A stretch of 16,534 nucleotides of DNA from JBEHYA01 sp048498415 (GTDB lineage Bacteria; Pseudomonadota; Alphaproteobacteria; UBA9219; RGZA01): NCBI GenBank assembly GCA_048498415.1, contig JBEHYA010000042.1, forward strand, positions 1 through 16,534. Reading direction: 5' to 3'. Both the position numbers and the translations under genes were made by a program. Below are positions 14,977 through 16,534 of the stretch, one piece after another; within the stretch, counting starts at the first letter, position 1, and each line of letters opens with the position of its first letter. Below the pieces are notes generated by a model. The model searched no databases. It saw nothing but the letters and a program-made list of their open reading frames with translations, and was not told where the DNA came from.

Positions 14977-15959
14977 TCACCTGCGTTCGCGCGCCTCTTC
15001 GTATCAGCCTGTTCGGCGGCGGCACCGATTACCCCGGTTATTTCAAGCGCCTGCCGGGCGCTGTGCTGGGTTTTACCATCAACAAATACATTTACATCAG
15101 CGCCCTGCCCTTGGGCGCCTATGTGGATTATGATTACCGCATCGCCTATTCCCGCATTGAAACCGTGCGCGACGTGAAGAATATCGAGCACCCCGTGGTG
15201 CGCGCGGCCCTGCAGCATTACCAGTATTTCACGCCCACCGATTATTCCTTTCAGGCCGATATGCCGTCGCATTCCGGGCTGGGCAGTTCCTCCACCTTCA
15301 CCGTGGCTTTCGTGCGTTTGATCTCGGAATTGCAGGGCGTGCCGCGCAGCCGGCTGGAGATCGCGAAGGAAGCCGTTTATATCGAGCATGAATTGCTCAA
15401 AGAAAATGTCGGCGTGCAGGATCAGTTTCATGCTGCTTTCGGCGGCCTCAACCGTTTTGATTTTGTCGGCGATATGTCGACCGTGACGCCCGTGAACATC
15501 AGCGGCAACGAACTGCGCCGCCTGTCGCGTTCCCTGCTTCTTGTGTTCACTGGCCAGAAACGCCATGCGTCAGCCGTGCTGGGCGAGCAGATCGATAATA
15601 TCGTCAAGAAGAAGAATGATACCGACCTACAGGAACTTTATAAGCTGGTGGGCGTTGCCGGCGATATGATGGAAGCGCGCAAGGGCGAAAGTTTGGTGAA
15701 TGAGCTCGCCCGCATGCTGCACGAGGCGTGGCAGATCAAAAAGCGCCTCTCCAGCAACATCTCGAACAACGCGATTGATGAGCTGTATGAAACCTGCCGC
15801 AGCCACGGCGCGCTGGGCGGCAAGCTGTGTGGCGCGGGTGCCGGCGGCTTTCTGCTGATGGTTGTGCCCGAACCCCGCCGCGCCGGTTTCATTGAAGCTT
15901 TGGGCCGCGACCGCTGCGTGGAATTCACGATTGATGTCGAGGGCGCGCGGCTTGTCTGA
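14973..15959 (+). CDS. GHMP sugar kinase, HddA-like (heptose-7-phosphate kinase type)
   Basis: The 328-residue cytoplasmic kinase carries all three GHMP motifs: RAPLRISLFGGGTDYPGYF at 6-24, the phosphate-binding SGLGSSSTF at 101-109 (preceded by MPSH), and GGKLCGAGAGGFLLM at 282-296. D150 in GVQDQFHAAFGG is the usual catalytic Asp position. Sequence pattern and length are closest to D-glycero-alpha-D-manno-heptose 7-phosphate kinase (HddA) and related anomeric sugar kinases. The substrate in this locus could be another sugar, such as fucose. No gmhA, gmhB or hddC homologue is in view to support a heptose route. The start ATG overlaps the upstream stop (ATGA), with AAAGG about 9 bases before. 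It in turn overlaps the next gene by 8 bases. Confidence 0.85.
   Translation: MITCVRAPLRISLFGGGTDYPGYFKRLPGAVLGFTINKYIYISALPLGAYVDYDYRIAYSRIETVRDVKNIEHPVVRAALQHYQYFTPTDYSFQADMPSHSGLGSSSTFTVAFVRLISELQGVPRSRLEIAKEAVYIEHELLKENVGVQDQFHAAFGGLNRFDFVGDMSTVTPVNISGNELRRLSRSLLLVFTGQKRHASAVLGEQIDNIVKKKNDTDLQELYKLVGVAGDMMEARKGESLVNELARMLHEAWQIKKRLSSNISNNAIDELYETCRSHGALGGKLCGAGAGGFLLMVVPEPRRAGFIEALGRDRCVEFTIDVEGARLV
15939..15943 (+). promoter_or_regulatory. Ribosome binding site supporting TTG start 15952
   Basis: GAGGG lies 8 bases before TTG 15952, inside the end of the kinase gene. The alternative starts are in-frame GTG 15991 and ATG 16012; no equally good site precedes either, so TTG is favoured. 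Confidence 0.55.
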
Positions 15960-16534
15960 TTTTTACACGACCTTCCGTAACCGTGCCAAAGTGCCGCAGC
16001 GCAGCGACTATATGGGCATGCCGCATGCCGATTTCACACTAAAGGCTTTCAATACGTGGCTACCCCACCCCGGCGCCATCGCCGTGACATCCTTTGGGCC
16101 CGATACACCCGAAGGCAAGGAAGTACTGGCGTTTCTGTATGAGCTGGATACCCGCAAGGTGGGTGAGCTGCTGGCGGAAACCCGCCGCGCCAACGTGCCC
16201 GGCGCCATTGTGGAATTCGGCGTCTCGCGCGGCGATTCCATGGCGGTCATGCTGGATGCGCTGGACCGGCAGGGCGACCGCCGTGAAGTATACGGCCTTG
16301 ATAGTTTTGAAGGCCTGCCCGATGTCACCGCCAACGATCTCGATTGCTGGCAAAAGGGCATGTATGCCGTCACGCTGGAGGCGGCGGCGGCGCGGTTGCA
16401 GGCCGATCAACGCCCGCATCTCCATCTCATCAAGGGCTGGTTCGACGATAGCCTGCAAACCCCCGCCATGCAGGCGATCACCGATATCGCCTATTGCCGT
16501 ATTGATGGTGATTTATATGAATCGGCTGTCACCT
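15952..16534 (+). CDS. TylF/MycF-type O-methyltransferase, truncated by the right edge
   Basis: The 194 codons visible, without a stop, match the macrocin O-methyltransferase (TylF/MycF) family, a SAM-dependent and metal-dependent group that methylates sugar hydroxyls. The SAM-binding entry is VEFGVSRGDS at 87-96. The family-typical GLDSFEGLPD is at 115-124, KGWFDDSL at 161-168, and the acidic metal-binding DGDLYES at 185-191. Residues 1-84 lie ahead of the Rossmann core and are less conserved. In this locus it may O-methylate a sugar of the polysaccharide. The start is TTG 15952, which overlaps the last 8 bases of the kinase gene and is supported by GAGGG at 15939-15943; GTG 15991 or ATG 16012 would shorten the protein. 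The remaining C-terminus lies outside the window. Confidence 0.85.
   Translation, partial: MSDFYTTFRNRAKVPQRSDYMGMPHADFTLKAFNTWLPHPGAIAVTSFGPDTPEGKEVLAFLYELDTRKVGELLAETRRANVPGAIVEFGVSRGDSMAVMLDALDRQGDRREVYGLDSFEGLPDVTANDLDCWQKGMYAVTLEAAAARLQADQRPHLHLIKGWFDDSLQTPAMQAITDIAYCRIDGDLYESAVT

Noticed and set aside
14850..15566. 238-codon open frame on the minus strand
   Set aside because: It lies opposite the GT4 end and the GHMP kinase, both with full family motifs. The antisense product shows no motif and is explained by GC-rich third positions.
16381..16396. GCG-rich microrepeat in the methyltransferase gene
   Set aside because: It encodes a short run of Ala in frame and is ordinary for GC-rich coding DNA.
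1..16534. Mobile elements, CRISPR arrays, tRNA or rRNA genes
   Set aside because: No transposase or integrase motif, regularly spaced repeat, or tRNA-like cloverleaf was seen on reading. The check was by eye, not by a search program.

Overview
The window reads as chromosomal DNA from a GC-rich Gram-negative bacterium. It encodes an RND efflux pump, an outer-membrane LpxR-type lipid A deacylase and several Sec-exported periplasmic proteins. The RcnB-like protein, the DUF4142 protein, the DUF1007/NicO pair and the DUF6496 protein together fit an alphaproteobacterium or a close relative. That placement is inferred from family content and codon use only; there is no rRNA or other marker gene here. 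I saw no mobile element, CRISPR array, tRNA, rRNA or phage gene.

Layout. Positions 1-77 hold a strong stem-loop terminator. A small exported beta-sandwich protein (78-713, minus) is transcribed away from a two-gene RND efflux operon (894-5122, plus: periplasmic adaptor and inner-membrane pump with a 4-base overlap). Convergent to the pump is a short, very basic DUF6496 protein (5119-5379, minus); the two stop codons share one CTAG. Next come two small exported proteins on the plus strand, DUF4142 (5530-6045) and an RcnB-like protein (6154-6585), the second closed by a textbook terminator at 6607-6639.

From 6711 to the right edge every gene is on the plus strand, and most make or modify surface glycan. 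They are a GT4 glycosyltransferase (6711-7931), GDP-mannose 4,6-dehydratase (8054-9094), bifunctional mannose-1-phosphate guanylyltransferase/mannose-6-phosphate isomerase (9096-10571), an LpxR-like lipid A deacylase (10679-11689), a DUF1007 protein with a NicO-type Ni/Co permease (11746-13299), a second larger GT4 enzyme (13333-14976), a GHMP sugar kinase of the HddA type (14973-15959), and a TylF/MycF-type O-methyltransferase that starts at TTG 15952 and runs off the right edge.

How they work together. ManC makes GDP-mannose and Gmd converts it to GDP-4-keto-6-deoxymannose, the precursor of GDP-rhamnose, GDP-fucose and related deoxy sugars. The two glycosyltransferases, the sugar kinase and the methyltransferase would then build and decorate a polysaccharide or LPS O-chain. 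LpxR would trim lipid A in the outer membrane. The DUF1007-NicO pair probably moves Ni or Co and sits inside the glycan run without an obvious biochemical link. No gene looks like a wholly new system. The less ordinary points are the mixed composition of the glycan locus, the extra N-terminal domain of the second GT4 enzyme, the kinase-methyltransferase pair, and a few palindromes in intergenic DNA.
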